Assembly: GCF_024505145.1 (NCBI RefSeq) | Contig: NZ_JANIAA010000029.1 | Coordinates: 62,001-126,000 of the forward strand | Length of the DNA: 64,000 nucleotides | Source of the DNA: Streptomyces rugosispiralis | Lineage (GTDB): Bacteria > Actinomycetota > Actinomycetes > Streptomycetales > Streptomycetaceae | Reading direction: 5' to 3' | Part shown: one piece after another, positions 43,424 through 51,765 of the stretch | Layout of the letters: the number at the start of each line of letters is the position of its first letter | Position numbering within the stretch: position 1 is the first letter of the stretch | The notes under the pieces: generated by a model | Databases searched by the model: none | Told to the model about the DNA's origin: nothing | Seen by the model: the letters and a program-made list of their open reading frames with translations, nothing else | Made by a program: the position numbers and the translations under genes

Positions 43424-45397
43424 CTAGTTGTGGGATGACCGCACGCGGTCGAGGGGGAGGTGGACGAGGGCGCCGGAGCGGGGGTCGTCGAGCGGGGCGT
43501 TGAACTCGCGGACACGGCGCAGTTCGGTGTCGGACAGGGCGCGGCCGTACAGGCGGAACTCATCGAGATCGCCTGTCATGTGGGAGCGGCTGTCCACGGC
43601 CTGGCCGAGGTGGAGGCCGAAGGGCGCGGTGCGGCTCACGGTGCCCGGGGCGTCGGGGGCGGTGACCGCGGTGCCGCCGTCCACGGTCAGGGAGAGCCGT
43701 CCACCGCTGCGGACCAGGGCGATGTGGTGCCACTGCCCGTCGTTGTACGCGGCGTCGGTGGACACCGAGGCGCTGGTGAAGGTGGCGAAGCCGTTGACCG
43801 TGGTCATCAGCGCCCGGATCCGGTTGCTCCCCGGCTCACCCCGCAGCCAGACCTGCGGCTGTTTGTTGCCGATGCCGCCCATCCACAGGAACGGATGCTG
43901 CCCGGAGGCGGCCGAGTAGCGGAACCACAGGCTCACGGTGAAGTCGCGGGTGCCCAGCGGCAGCGCGTTCCGGTACGGGACCCGTACGGCGTCGTCCGTC
44001 CCGTCGAAGGACAGCGCGCCGCCGAAACGGCCGTCGTCGCGCGTGGCCGCGCCACCGAGCACGGTCGCGGACCGGGCGCCGGGCGCGCGGTCGTCGGTGG
44101 TGGGGGAGGGCGGCTGGCGGGAGCCCAGCCAGTCCTCGGTGAAGCGGGCGAAGCGGATCTCGTCACGGGCGTCCACCGCACCGCCCTCGTACAGCAGCCC
44201 CACCGTGTCACGGGAGATCGCGACCATGTCGGAGTAGCCGGACCAGTCGGTGGTGACGACCTTGCCGCGGTCCACACCGTCCCAGGTGCGGGCCTCGTCC
44301 CAGGAGGAGCGGACCATCATGGTGCGGCGGCGGTCGGGGTCGGCGGGGGCGGAGAAGAGCAGTCGGCTGTAGCCGTCGCGGGCCGGGTCGCGCAGCCGCA
44401 GGATCGAGCCCTGCACCTGGGGGGTGGGCAGATCGGGAATGGCGCGGAAGGGCGCGGTGAAGCTCTGGCCGCCGTCCCGGCTGATGGCGTAGTCGCGGTG
44501 GCCGAGATCGGTGCCGTCCTGCTCCCGGCCGCTGACGTAGATCGAGCCGTCGGCGCGCTCCACCAGCGTCATCTCGGACGGCTTCTGGCGGAAGGTGCCG
44601 TCCTCGGCGAGCGGGTAGCTGTCCACCGCGCCGATGCGCCAGCGGTCGCCGCCGTCGTCGCTGTAGGCGAGCGCGGCGTGGTTGTCGGTGATGCGGCCGC
44701 CGCCGAAGCTCTCGGTGTTGAGGGTGAAGACCAGCCGGCCCTTGTGGCGGCCGCGCTGGAGCTGGATGCCGTGGACGGGGCCGGTGGCGTACCAGGAGTT
44801 CCACTGGGCCGGCATCAGCGAGGAGCTCAGATCGCGCGGGGCCGACCAGGTGGCGCCGTTGTCGTCGCTGTACTGCAGATGCGGGGAGCGGTCACAGGGG
44901 ACGTCGCAGCTCTGGGAGTCGTCGCGGCCGGTGTTGTAGGTGCTGGCGAGCACGATGCGGCCGGTGCGCTGGTCCACGATGGGCGCGGGGTTGCCGTGGG
45001 TGTCGCCGTCGCCCTGGTTGACCACCTGGAGCGGGCCCCAGGTGCGGCCGCCGTCGGTGGAGCGCTTGAGGACCAGATCGATGTCCCCGGCGTCACCGCA
45101 GTTGTCGACCCGGCCCTCGGCGAAGGCCAGCAGGGCGCCGTCCTCGGCCTTGACGATCGCCGGGATCCGAAAGCAGGAGTAGCCCTGTTCCTGGGCGGAC
45201 TTGAAGAGGACCTGTTGTTCGAAGCCGGAGTCGGCGCGGGCCGCGGGCACGGAGGAATCCGTGTCCGCGGCCCGAACCGGAAGCGGGACCAGGGCCAGCG
45301 CCGCGGCGGTGAGGAGCACGGAGGCGCGGCGCCGCCACGGTCTGGTACGGGAGCGGGGTGGTCTGGTGCGGGGACGTGTGCGGAGAACTGACGCCAT
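43424..45397 (-). CDS. Secreted exo-alpha-sialidase (GH33) with LamG-like domain
   Basis: A protein of about 657 residues. The N-terminus is a long Arg-rich signal peptide ending near PVRAAD. The catalytic six-bladed propeller has FRIPAIV (arginine of the triad) near residue 75 and several Asp boxes: STDGGRTWG, SDDNGATWS, SDDGGDRW, SRDGGQSF. EGRVDN and the arginine near YSRLLFS fit GH33. After a Pro/Thr linker a LamG/concanavalin-like domain runs from about 450 to 650 (FDGTDDAVRVPYRNALPLGTRDFTVSLWF). It would release sialic acid outside the cell. The ATG at 45397 is the likely start; longer frames lack a site. Confidence 0.92.
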   Translation of the reverse strand: MASVLRTRPRTRPPRSRTRPWRRRASVLLTAAALALVPLPVRAADTDSSVPAARADSGFEQQVLFKSAQEQGYSCFRIPAIVKAEDGALLAFAEGRVDNCGDAGDIDLVLKRSTDGGRTWGPLQVVNQGDGDTHGNPAPIVDQRTGRIVLASTYNTGRDDSQSCDVPCDRSPHLQYSDDNGATWSAPRDLSSSLMPAQWNSWYATGPVHGIQLQRGRHKGRLVFTLNTESFGGGRITDNHAALAYSDDGGDRWRIGAVDSYPLAEDGTFRQKPSEMTLVERADGSIYVSGREQDGTDLGHRDYAISRDGGQSFTAPFRAIPDLPTPQVQGSILRLRDPARDGYSRLLFSAPADPDRRRTMMVRSSWDEARTWDGVDRGKVVTTDWSGYSDMVAISRDTVGLLYEGGAVDARDEIRFARFTEDWLGSRQPPSPTTDDRAPGARSATVLGGAATRDDGRFGGALSFDGTDDAVRVPYRNALPLGTRDFTVSLWFRYSAASGQHPFLWMGGIGNKQPQVWLRGEPGSNRIRALMTTVNGFATFTSASVSTDAAYNDGQWHHIALVRSGGRLSLTVDGGTAVTAPDAPGTVSRTAPFGLHLGQAVDSRSHMTGDLDEFRLYGRALSDTELRRVREFNAPLDDPRSGALVHLPLDRVRSSHN

Positions 45398-45659
45398 GGT
45401 CACGGCCTGCCCTTCAGACTGCCTCGTCGAGGCATCGGCATCTGGACGTCGAGGCCCTCTGGGCATCACGCCATGAGGCATCATGCCGTCAGGACATCAA
45501 GACATCCCATGTCTCACACATGACTGCGGCTGAAAGTGTCTCGTCCTGCGGTCGCCCGGGACAAGGACCGTGCGTCATATCCTCGTGACACTCCGCCAGT
45601 TGAGGTGAGGGCGGGGCGCGAGGGGGACGGCGCCCGCCCCCGGACGCGCCCCGCCTCGG
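45398..45659. other. Intergenic region between sialidase and MerR genes
   Basis: No gene is supported. The sialidase-proximal part contains irregular repeats of a GATGCC/GACATC type (about 45430-45515), such as paired GACATC units at 45494-45508. It must contain the sialidase promoter on the minus strand, but no clear -10/-35 can be chosen. Confidence 0.4.
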
Positions 45660-46022
45660 TCAGCCCATGGCCGTCTGACCCGCCGTGATGACCCGGTCCA
45701 GCAGCGACCGGGACACCTCGAGCTCCTCGATGGCCGAGGTCATCCGATCCCGCTCGGCGCGCAGTTCGCCCAGCAGGTCCGGGCAGGTGGGCACGAGGTG
45801 CTCACCGTCGTCGCGGAGGCAGGGCAGGACCTGGCAGATGGTCGCCGTCGACAGCCCGGCCGCCAGCAGCGCGCGGACGCGCCGCACCACCGCCACATCG
45901 GACGCGCGGTAGGCGCGATAGCCGCTGGGCAGCCGCTCGGGCCGGAGGAGGCCCTGCTGTTCGTAGTAGCGCAGCAGCCGTTCGCTCACCCCGGTGCGGC
46001 GGGACAGCTCGCCGATCCGCAT
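45660..46022 (-). CDS. MerR family transcriptional regulator
   Basis: A 120-residue regulator with the canonical MerR N-terminus MRIGELSRRTGVSERLLRYYEQQGLL and wing PERLPSGYRAY, then a dimerisation helix (RAERDRMTSAIEELEVSRSLLDRVI). Cysteines in VLPCLRDDGEHLVPTCPDLL may sense a metal or oxidant. The ATG at 46022 is preceded by GAGGAGGAGG. It lies 46 bases after the serine hydrolase gene on the same strand and could be co-transcribed with it. It belongs to the short MerR group often adjacent to NAD(P)-reductases or transporters. The inducer is unknown. Confidence 0.9.
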   Translation of the reverse strand: MRIGELSRRTGVSERLLRYYEQQGLLRPERLPSGYRAYRASDVAVVRRVRALLAAGLSTATICQVLPCLRDDGEHLVPTCPDLLGELRAERDRMTSAIEELEVSRSLLDRVITAGQTAMG

Positions 46023-46068
46023 GGGCCTCCTCCTCGCGGCGGTAACTCTCCGAACCCTCCAATGGGTG

Positions 46069-47397
46069 TCAGAGTTTACGGCCTCCGATCCCCTCGCACA
46101 GAACGCGGTCGATAAGGCCTTGCAGGACGCTCTCGGCGTGGAGTATCTCCTCGTCATCGGCGGTCTTGCCGCTGGAGCTGATGGTCACCGAACGCCGCCC
46201 GCCCTCGGTGAAGCCGGTGCGCACCGTGGCCCCTTCGAGGTCGCCGCCGTGGCCCCAGCGGTAGCCGCCGCAGCTGAGCGGCTGGCGTATCATCCCGAGC
46301 CCGTATTGCGCATGCGGGAAGGCCACCTCGAAGTCCGGTCCGACGGGGACCGTCCGGCGCATCTCGGCCAGCTGCGCCGGGGGCAGCAGACGGCCGTTCA
46401 GCAGGGCGGTGTAGAACCGGTCCAGATCGCGGTCGGTGGTGATGATGGAACCGGCCGCACCGCCCGAGGAGACATTCCGCAGGGTGGTGTCCGTCCAGCC
46501 GTCGGAGCCGGGGAAGCGCTGATACGTATGAGCGTACGGGGCCTTGATCCGCGGATCGTCCCCGGGCTCGGAGGTGCCGGTCAGACCCAGCGGGCGGATG
46601 ACGCGGTCGCGGACCTCCTCCGGCCATGCCCGTCCGGTGACCTTCTGGATGATCATTCCGGCGAGGACATAGCCGGGGTTGGAGTAGTTCCAGTCGGGCT
46701 TCGGGTCATCGGCCGGTGCGGGCGGGAAATCGGGCCGGTGCTTCATCGCCCCGGCGACCACTTGCTCGGGGGAGACATGGTCGAACCGGGTCCGCTCGAA
46801 GTCCGCCGCCGTGTCGCCGGTGTCCTCGCTGTAGTCGTAGTTGTGGATGCCGCTGGTGTGCTGGAGCAGATTCCTGACGGTGATCCGGCGGCCGTCGTTG
46901 CCGTTGCCGCTCACCACGCCCGGCAGCCACTTGTCCACCGGGTCGCTCAGCGAGAGCCGCCCCTCGGCGACGAGTTGGAGGACGACCGTGGCCACGAAGG
47001 ACTTGGTGACGCTCGCGGCCCGGTAGTGCGCCCCGTACGGCATGGGGCGGCCGGTGCCGCGCTCCGCCTCGCCCGCGCGGGCGTGGATCCGGCGGTGGCC
47101 GTCGCGCACCTCCACGGTGATGCCGATGTAACCGGCGTCCTCCAGCGTCCGGGCCACCGCGCGCCGCAACTCGGCCTCGCTGAGCCGCTGACCGGAGGTG
47201 GCGGAGGTGGCGGAGGTGGCGGAGGTGGCGGCGGCGGAGGTGGCGGACGAGGTGACGGAGGTGTCGGACGAGGCGGGGCCGGCCTTCGGCGCCGTGGTGG
47301 CGGCCGCCGGAACCGCGGCCGCACCGCCGAGGAGGGCGGCGGTGACGGCGGCGGCCGTGACGAGGCGTAAACGAGGGCGCTTCGTGGGTGTGTTCAT
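46069..47397 (-). CDS. Secreted serine hydrolase (class C beta-lactamase / DD-peptidase family)
   Basis: A 442-residue secreted enzyme. The signal peptide ends near PAAA at residue 33, followed by a Thr/Ser/Ala-rich linker of ATS repeats. The penicillin-recognising fold has SVTK (SxxK) near residue 130, YSN (YxN) near residue 245 and HGG near residue 385, the three catalytic signatures of the DD-carboxypeptidase/beta-lactamase class C family. It could be a D-alanyl-D-alanine carboxypeptidase or an esterase-type relative. The linker repeats arise from nine-base GGAGGTGGC units on the plus strand near 47195-47245. The ATG at 47397 gives a complete signal peptide. Confidence 0.92.
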   Translation of the reverse strand: MNTPTKRPRLRLVTAAAVTAALLGGAAAVPAAATTAPKAGPASSDTSVTSSATSAAATSATSATSATSGQRLSEAELRRAVARTLEDAGYIGITVEVRDGHRRIHARAGEAERGTGRPMPYGAHYRAASVTKSFVATVVLQLVAEGRLSLSDPVDKWLPGVVSGNGNDGRRITVRNLLQHTSGIHNYDYSEDTGDTAADFERTRFDHVSPEQVVAGAMKHRPDFPPAPADDPKPDWNYSNPGYVLAGMIIQKVTGRAWPEEVRDRVIRPLGLTGTSEPGDDPRIKAPYAHTYQRFPGSDGWTDTTLRNVSSGGAAGSIITTDRDLDRFYTALLNGRLLPPAQLAEMRRTVPVGPDFEVAFPHAQYGLGMIRQPLSCGGYRWGHGGDLEGATVRTGFTEGGRRSVTISSSGKTADDEEILHAESVLQGLIDRVLCEGIGGRKL

Positions 47398-47470
47398 GTC
47401 TCACCAGCTTCCGGGGGCGGTGGTGCCCCGGCCATGCGGCAAGCCCCCGGGGTTCGGGTGAAGACAGCCC

Positions 47471-47700
47471 CATGGCCGGGCTCTGACCAGGCTCCGGCCG
47501 GGCTCCGGCCGGCTTCAGCCGGGCTCTGACCGGGCTTCGGTCGGGCTCCGGCCGGGCTTCGTCCGGCTTCAGCCGGGCTCAGGCTGGGCTCCGGTCGGGC
47601 TCCGGCCCGTTTCGGTCAGCCTTCGGCCGGGCTTCCGCCGAACCCTGACGCGCTTCCGTCGAACCCTGACCGGCCTCGGCCGGGCGCTCGAGGCCGGTCA
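47471..47700. repeat. Degenerate tandem repeats between serine hydrolase and SDR genes
   Basis: The 300-base gap from 47398 to 47697 holds no supported gene. Most of it is a degenerate array of about ten-base units of the type GGGCTCCGGCC or GGGCTTCGGTC, over twenty in all. The array ends at the SDR stop codon. It is likely produced by slippage and could form alternating hairpins. No regulatory site stands out. Confidence 0.7.
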
Positions 47701-48456
47701 GGCCGATGAGCCGCTGTCCACCACGAGATCCGTGCCGACCACGGCGCCCGCCGCCGGTGAGGCGAGGTAGAGCACGGCCGCCGCGATCTCGTCCGCCTCC
47801 GCCACCCGGCCCAGCGGAGTCTCGCTCTTCGCCCGCTCGGCGCGATCGGCCTCGGTCTCACCCGGCAGCAGCGACATGGGGCCGTCGGAGGCGCCGGGGC
47901 TGACCGCGTTGATCCGGACGCCCTGGTGGATGTGGTCGAGCGCGGCGATCCGGGTCAGCGTGGCGACCGCCGCCTTGGAGGTGCTGTAGGCGCCGAGGCC
48001 CGAAACCCGCAGATGGGCGCCGAGGTTGGAGGAGACATTGACGATCGCCCCGCCGCCGTGCTCCTTCATATGCGCGATCTGGTGCTTCATGGCCAGCCAG
48101 ACCCCGGTGACATTGGTGCGCAGCACCGCCTCCCAGTCCTCCTCGCTGACCTCGCCGACGGGCCCCTTGCCGCGCAGTATCCCGGCGTTGTTGACGGCGA
48201 TGTCCAGTCCGCCGAAACGGGTGACGGCGCTGTGCACCAGCGCCCGCAGCTGCCCGGAGTCGGTCACATCGGCGGTCACGGCGGCGGCCCGGCCATCGGC
48301 GGCCTCGATGAGGCGGACCGTCTCGGCCAGGGTGGATTCGGTGCGGCCCGCGGCCACCACGGAGGCGCCTTCGGCGGCGAAGGCGAGCGCGATGGCACGG
48401 CCGAGACCGGTGCCGGCTCCGGTGACGAGGGCGGTCTTTCCGGTGAAGCGGTTCAC
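47698..48456 (-). CDS. SDR family NAD(P)-dependent oxidoreductase
   Basis: A 252-residue classical short-chain dehydrogenase. The cofactor motif is TGAGTGLGRAIA (residues 12-23), NNAG is at about 90, the catalytic Ser is in VNVSSNLG, the Tyr-Lys pair in YSTSKAA (YxxxK) near residue 155, and SPGASDGPM follows. It is complete and cytosolic, and could oxidise or reduce a small alcohol or ketone. The ATG at 48456 overlaps the stop of the MFS transporter gene as ATGA, so the two are translationally coupled. Together with the TetR gene they form a small efflux/detoxification unit. Confidence 0.93.
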   Translation of the reverse strand: MNRFTGKTALVTGAGTGLGRAIALAFAAEGASVVAAGRTESTLAETVRLIEAADGRAAAVTADVTDSGQLRALVHSAVTRFGGLDIAVNNAGILRGKGPVGEVSEEDWEAVLRTNVTGVWLAMKHQIAHMKEHGGGAIVNVSSNLGAHLRVSGLGAYSTSKAAVATLTRIAALDHIHQGVRINAVSPGASDGPMSLLPGETEADRAERAKSETPLGRVAEADEIAAAVLYLASPAAGAVVGTDLVVDSGSSA

Positions 48457-49892
48457 TGCGTGGCTCCTTGAGGAAGAGAGGAGGGACGGGACGGGCGGCT
48501 CCGCTGGGCGCGGAGGTTCAGGGCGGCGACGAGGGCGAGCGCGGCCCCCGTCGCGGCGAGGGAGACGGCATCGCTGCCGAAGGTGAGCACGATGGCGAAG
48601 ACCACGGTCGGGCCGAGCTCCATCGCGGTGTTCAGCACCCCGCCCGCGAGCCCGGTCCGCTCATGCGGCACCCCATGGGTGGTGAGCACGGCGGCCCCGG
48701 CGAAGGAGGCGGCGGCCCCGGCCGGGAGCAGCACCAGCCCCGGCAGCAGCGCGGAGGCGTACGGGGTGTGCGGGTCGAGCCCGGTGAGGGCGAGCAGCAC
48801 CAGCCCGGCCCCGGCCGTGGCCAGCCCGGCGGCGGTGACGACGCGGGGGCCGAAGCGGGCTATCAGCGGCCCGGCCGCCCGGCCCGAGGTGAGCAGGGCG
48901 ATGGCGAACGGCACGAAGGCGGCCGAGGTCCGCAGCGGCGACCAGTCACGGTCCTGCTGGAGATGGAGCGAGAGGGTCACAAAGGTCATGGCGGTCGCGC
49001 AGGCACTGAACGCGATCGCCGCCAGGGCCAGCGCCCGCCGCCGGTCCAGCAGGAAGCGGGGCGGCAGCAGCGGATCGCCCGCCCGGCGCTCGGCGTACCA
49101 GAACGCGATGAGCAGCGCTGCCCCGATGAGCAGGGGCGCCAGCACCCCGGCCGACGACCAGGGCAGCGCGTCGGTGACCACGAGCCCGTAACTGACGAGC
49201 GTGATCCCGGCCGTGGCCAGCAGCGCGCCCGGCAGATCGAGCGCCCGGCCCCGGCTCGGCGGGGTGTTCGGCAGCAGCCGGGGCGCGAGGACGAGGGCGG
49301 CCACGGCCACCGCCAGCGGTACGGCGAAGCTCCAGCGCCAGGACAGCAGCTCGGCTATTACCCCGGAGAGCAGATTGCCCGCGGTCGCGCCGAGCACCGA
49401 GAGCCCGCCCCAGGTCGCCATCGCCTTGCCGTAGGCCGCGGGAGCCGGGAAGACGGCGCGCAGCACGCCCATGGCGGCGGGCGCTATCAGGGCCGCCCCC
49501 GCGCCCTGGGCGAACCGGGCCACGAGCAGGGTCCCGATGCCGGAGGAGAACGGTGCGGCGGCCGAGGCGGCGGCGAAGACGATGAGCCCGGCGGTGAGGG
49601 CCCGCCGCCCGCCGTAGCGGTCGGAGAGGCGCCCGCCGAAGAGCAGCAGCCCGGCGAAGGTCAGCCCATAGGCGGCGCTGAGCAGAATCAGATCGGCCCG
49701 CTCCAGGCCGAAGGCCCGGCCGATCTCGGGCAGCGGCACGGCGATCGCCGCGAGCGTGAAGATCAGGGTGATCTGGACGGAGCCGAGCAGCGCGAAGGCC
49801 CGGCGACGGTGGGTCGTGGCGGTGGCGGTGGCGGTGTCTGTGTCTGTGTTCGTGTCGCTGTCGGTGTCGCACGGGGTGTCGGTGACGGTCAT
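48453..49892 (-). CDS. MFS transporter (drug efflux type)
   Basis: A 479-residue major facilitator with 12 to 14 helices. LLFGGRLSDRYGGRRAL is the conserved loop 2-3 motif. RFAQGAGAALIAPAAMGVLRAVFP is in helix 4. GGLSVLGATAGNLLSGVIAELLSWRWSFAV contains the antiporter motif C-like GNLLSG. It belongs to the EmrB/QacA-like DHA group. About 30 Thr/Asp-rich residues precede the first helix. The ATG at 49892 is followed by the SDR gene with an ATGA overlap. The TetR gene lies upstream on the same strand, and a shared motif precedes both genes, so drug-type induction is likely. Confidence 0.9.
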   Translation of the reverse strand: MTVTDTPCDTDSDTNTDTDTATATATTHRRRAFALLGSVQITLIFTLAAIAVPLPEIGRAFGLERADLILLSAAYGLTFAGLLLFGGRLSDRYGGRRALTAGLIVFAAASAAAPFSSGIGTLLVARFAQGAGAALIAPAAMGVLRAVFPAPAAYGKAMATWGGLSVLGATAGNLLSGVIAELLSWRWSFAVPLAVAVAALVLAPRLLPNTPPSRGRALDLPGALLATAGITLVSYGLVVTDALPWSSAGVLAPLLIGAALLIAFWYAERRAGDPLLPPRFLLDRRRALALAAIAFSACATAMTFVTLSLHLQQDRDWSPLRTSAAFVPFAIALLTSGRAAGPLIARFGPRVVTAAGLATAGAGLVLLALTGLDPHTPYASALLPGLVLLPAGAAASFAGAAVLTTHGVPHERTGLAGGVLNTAMELGPTVVFAIVLTFGSDAVSLAATGAALALVAALNLRAQRSRPSRPSSLPQGATQ

Positions 49893-49906
49893 CTCTCCCC
49901 CAATAT

Positions 49907-49926
49907 TTGACCGATCGTTTTAATAT
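49907..49926. promoter_or_regulatory. Candidate TetR operator upstream of the MFS gene
   Basis: TTGACCGATCGTTTTAATAT lies 15-34 bases upstream of the MFS start. A related sequence in the opposite orientation, TTGACCGCTCGTTCTGGTT, lies upstream of the TetR gene (minus strand, 50681-50663). The two agree at the first 15 bases except two. A shared site at both promoters is what an autoregulating TetR repressor would need. Confidence 0.55.
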
Positions 49927-50058
49927 GCGGGCGTGAGAATGGGCTCTGTGTGACTCCCGTGATCGTGGTGTGGTGCGGCTCCGGCCGGTGGGTCATGGAG
50001 GGGCGGGAGGTGAGAGGTGGCAGGTGAGAGGTGGGCTCGGAAGGTCAGGCCAGGGAGA

Positions 50059-50643
50059 TCAGTCCAGCAGTGTCAGCGCCTGCTCCGCCGCGTCCCGCAC
50101 CCGGGCCGGGTCGTCCGACGCCTTGCCCACCACCCGCAGCCCCTGCAGCAGCACGAACAGCATCCGCGCCAGCGCGCGGGGGTCGCGGTCCTCGGGGAGC
50201 TCCCCCTGGGCCTGGGCCCGTATCAGCGCGGAGCACAGCGGGGTCTCCACGCGGTCCCAGCTGAGCTCCACCCGGCGGGCCGCCGCCGGGTCGTGCGGCG
50301 CCAACTCGGCCGCCGTGTTGGTCACCAGGCAGCCGGCCAGCCGCATCTCCGGAGAGGCTGCCTCCTCGGCGAACCGGCGCACCACCGACCGCACCGCGGG
50401 CAGCGCCGGACCGGGCTGGGACAGCTCGGCCAGCAGGGGCGGATCGCGCGTCTCCGCATAGCGGTCCATGGCCTTCAGATACAGCTCGTGCTTGCTGCCG
50501 AAGGTCGCGTAGATACTGGCGCGGCCGATGCCGAGATAGTCGACGAGGTCCGCCATCGAGGTCGCTTCATAGCCGCGCTGCCAGAACAGCTCGAGAGCCG
50601 ACTGCAGGGCGGCCTCTGGATCGAATTCCTTCGTTCTGGCCAT
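50059..50643 (-). CDS. TetR family regulator
   Basis: A 194-residue TetR repressor. The N-terminal domain FDPEAALQSALELFWQRGYEATSMADLVDYLGIGRASIYATFGSKHELYLKAMDRY is a textbook TetR helix-turn-helix. The C-terminal domain with FAEEAASPEMRLAGCLVTNTAAELAPHD is of the TetR_C_16-like type that includes LmrA/AcrR relatives. The ATG at 50643 follows a TACGGT element by six bases, so a leaderless mRNA is likely. It sits 166 bases upstream of the MFS-SDR operon in the same orientation and probably represses it. The inducer is unknown. Confidence 0.92.
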   Translation of the reverse strand: MARTKEFDPEAALQSALELFWQRGYEATSMADLVDYLGIGRASIYATFGSKHELYLKAMDRYAETRDPPLLAELSQPGPALPAVRSVVRRFAEEAASPEMRLAGCLVTNTAAELAPHDPAAARRVELSWDRVETPLCSALIRAQAQGELPEDRDPRALARMLFVLLQGLRVVGKASDDPARVRDAAEQALTLLD

Positions 50644-50661
50644 GACCCAACCGTAGCACCT

Positions 50662-50681
50662 AACCAGAACGAGCGGTCAAG
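50662..50681. promoter_or_regulatory. Promoter and candidate operator of the tetR gene
   Basis: On the minus strand, TTGACC (50681-50676) and TACGGT, ending six bases before the ATG, form a promoter with a 19-base spacer. The sequence following TTGACC matches the motif at 49907-49926. The repressor would thus cover its own -35 element. Confidence 0.5.
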
Positions 50682-50736
50682 AACACTTTCGAGTGAAGGC
50701 CCGGACACGGAACGGCGGAACGTATGTACGAGTCGC

Positions 50737-50790
50737 GGGTCGCCGGGGTCGCCGGGGTCGCCGGGGTCGCCGGGGTCGCCGGGGTTGCCG
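50737..50790. repeat. Six 9-bp repeats upstream of fdhD end
   Basis: GGGTCGCCG is repeated six times (the last unit has one change), in the non-coding gap between the TetR gene and the fdhD stop. No gene is supported over the repeats. Confidence 0.85.
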
Positions 50791-50869
50791 GGCCCGGTAG
50801 GGGCCGGCCGACGCAGGGGGCGCTCCCCGTCGGCCGGCCCGCCAACCCGTGCAGCGGGCGGGCCGCTCG

Positions 50870-51760
50870 TCAGGCCCCGCCAACCGCTGTCCGCAGGGCG
50901 AGCCGCTGCTCGCCCGCGTACACGTTCATCGAGGTGCCGCGCAGGAAGCCGACCAGGGTCAGCCCCGTCTCCGCCGCCAGATCCACCGCCAGCGAGGAGG
51001 GCGCCGACACCGCCGCCAGCACCGGGATCCCCGCCATCACGGCCTTCTGCGCCAGCTCGAAGGAGGCGCGCCCCGAGACCATCAGCACCGACCCCGACAG
51101 CGGCAGCAGGCCCTGCTGGAGCGCCCGCCCCACCAGCTTGTCCACCGCGTTGTGCCGCCCCACGTCCTCCCGCAGGTCCAGCAGCTCACCGTCCGGGCTG
51201 AACAGCGCCGCCGCGTGCAGACCGCCGGTCCGGTCGAAGACGCGCTGTGCCGCGCGGAGCCGGTCCGGGAGCACGGCGAGCGTCTCCGGCTCGATCCGGA
51301 CGGCGGAGCCCCCGGCGTCTCCGAGACCGTCCGCCAGCGGCCAGCGCGCGGTCGTCCGCACCGCGTCCAGGCTGGCCTTGCCGCATAGACCGCAGGACGA
51401 GGTCGTGTAGACATTGCGCTCGAGGGTGATGTCCGGGACCGGCACGCCCGGGGCCAGGGTCACATCCACCACGTTGTAGGTGTTGGACCCTCCCCCAGCT
51501 ACCGCTGGGGGTGCCCCCGGGGTGGCGCCCGCGCAGTAGACGATGTTCGCCAGCTCGTCCGCGCGCCCGAGGACCCCCTCGCTCACCAGGAATCCGGCGG
51601 CGAGGGCGAAGTCGTCGCCCGGCGTGCGCATGGTGATGGCCAGCGGTTTCCCGTTCAGCCGGATCTCCAGCGGCTCCTCCGCCACGAGGGTGTCCGGCCG
51701 GGCGCTGACCGCCCCGTCCCGGATGCGGATGACGCGGCGTCGCTCGGTGACCCGTCCCAT
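50870..51760 (-). CDS. fdhD: Formate dehydrogenase accessory sulfurtransferase FdhD
   Basis: A 296-residue FdhD. It relays sulfur from cysteine desulfurase to the Mo-bisPGD cofactor, a step required for formate dehydrogenase activity. The active-site cysteines are in SSCGLCGK. Other landmarks are ETLAVLPDRLRAAQRVFDRTGGLHAAALF, REDVGRHNAVDKLVG and SGRASFELAQKAVMAGIP, all conserved. About a dozen extra residues (PGAPPAVAGG region) interrupt the strand after IVYCAGA and coincide with an inserted hairpin repeat at 51490-51518. The ATG at 51760 starts at MGRVTERR, five bases after the stop of the Fe-S subunit gene. It is the last gene of the formate dehydrogenase operon. Confidence 0.93.
   Translation of the reverse strand: MGRVTERRRVIRIRDGAVSARPDTLVAEEPLEIRLNGKPLAITMRTPGDDFALAAGFLVSEGVLGRADELANIVYCAGATPGAPPAVAGGGSNTYNVVDVTLAPGVPVPDITLERNVYTTSSCGLCGKASLDAVRTTARWPLADGLGDAGGSAVRIEPETLAVLPDRLRAAQRVFDRTGGLHAAALFSPDGELLDLREDVGRHNAVDKLVGRALQQGLLPLSGSVLMVSGRASFELAQKAVMAGIPVLAAVSAPSSLAVDLAAETGLTLVGFLRGTSMNVYAGEQRLALRTAVGGA
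51490..51518. repeat. Mini hairpin repeat inserted in frame in fdhD
   Basis: The 29 bases contain an eight-base-pair stem (CCCCCAGC with GCTGGGGG, 51492-51511, loop TACC) followed by TGCCCCC. The same element, with one extra base and a few changes, lies in the intergenic repeat at 5206-5235. Inside fdhD it adds residues without shifting the frame. Confidence 0.8.
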
Positions 51761-51765
51761 GTCGA

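Noticed and set aside
47471..47700. Riboswitch or structured RNA
   Set aside because: The sequence is a degenerate ten-base tandem array; its foldability follows from GC-rich repetition and no known motif is visible.
50724..51410. Plus-strand frame of 228 residues beginning in the nine-base repeats
   Set aside because: It starts in a VAG repeat and runs antisense through fdhD; no ribosome-binding site and no family.
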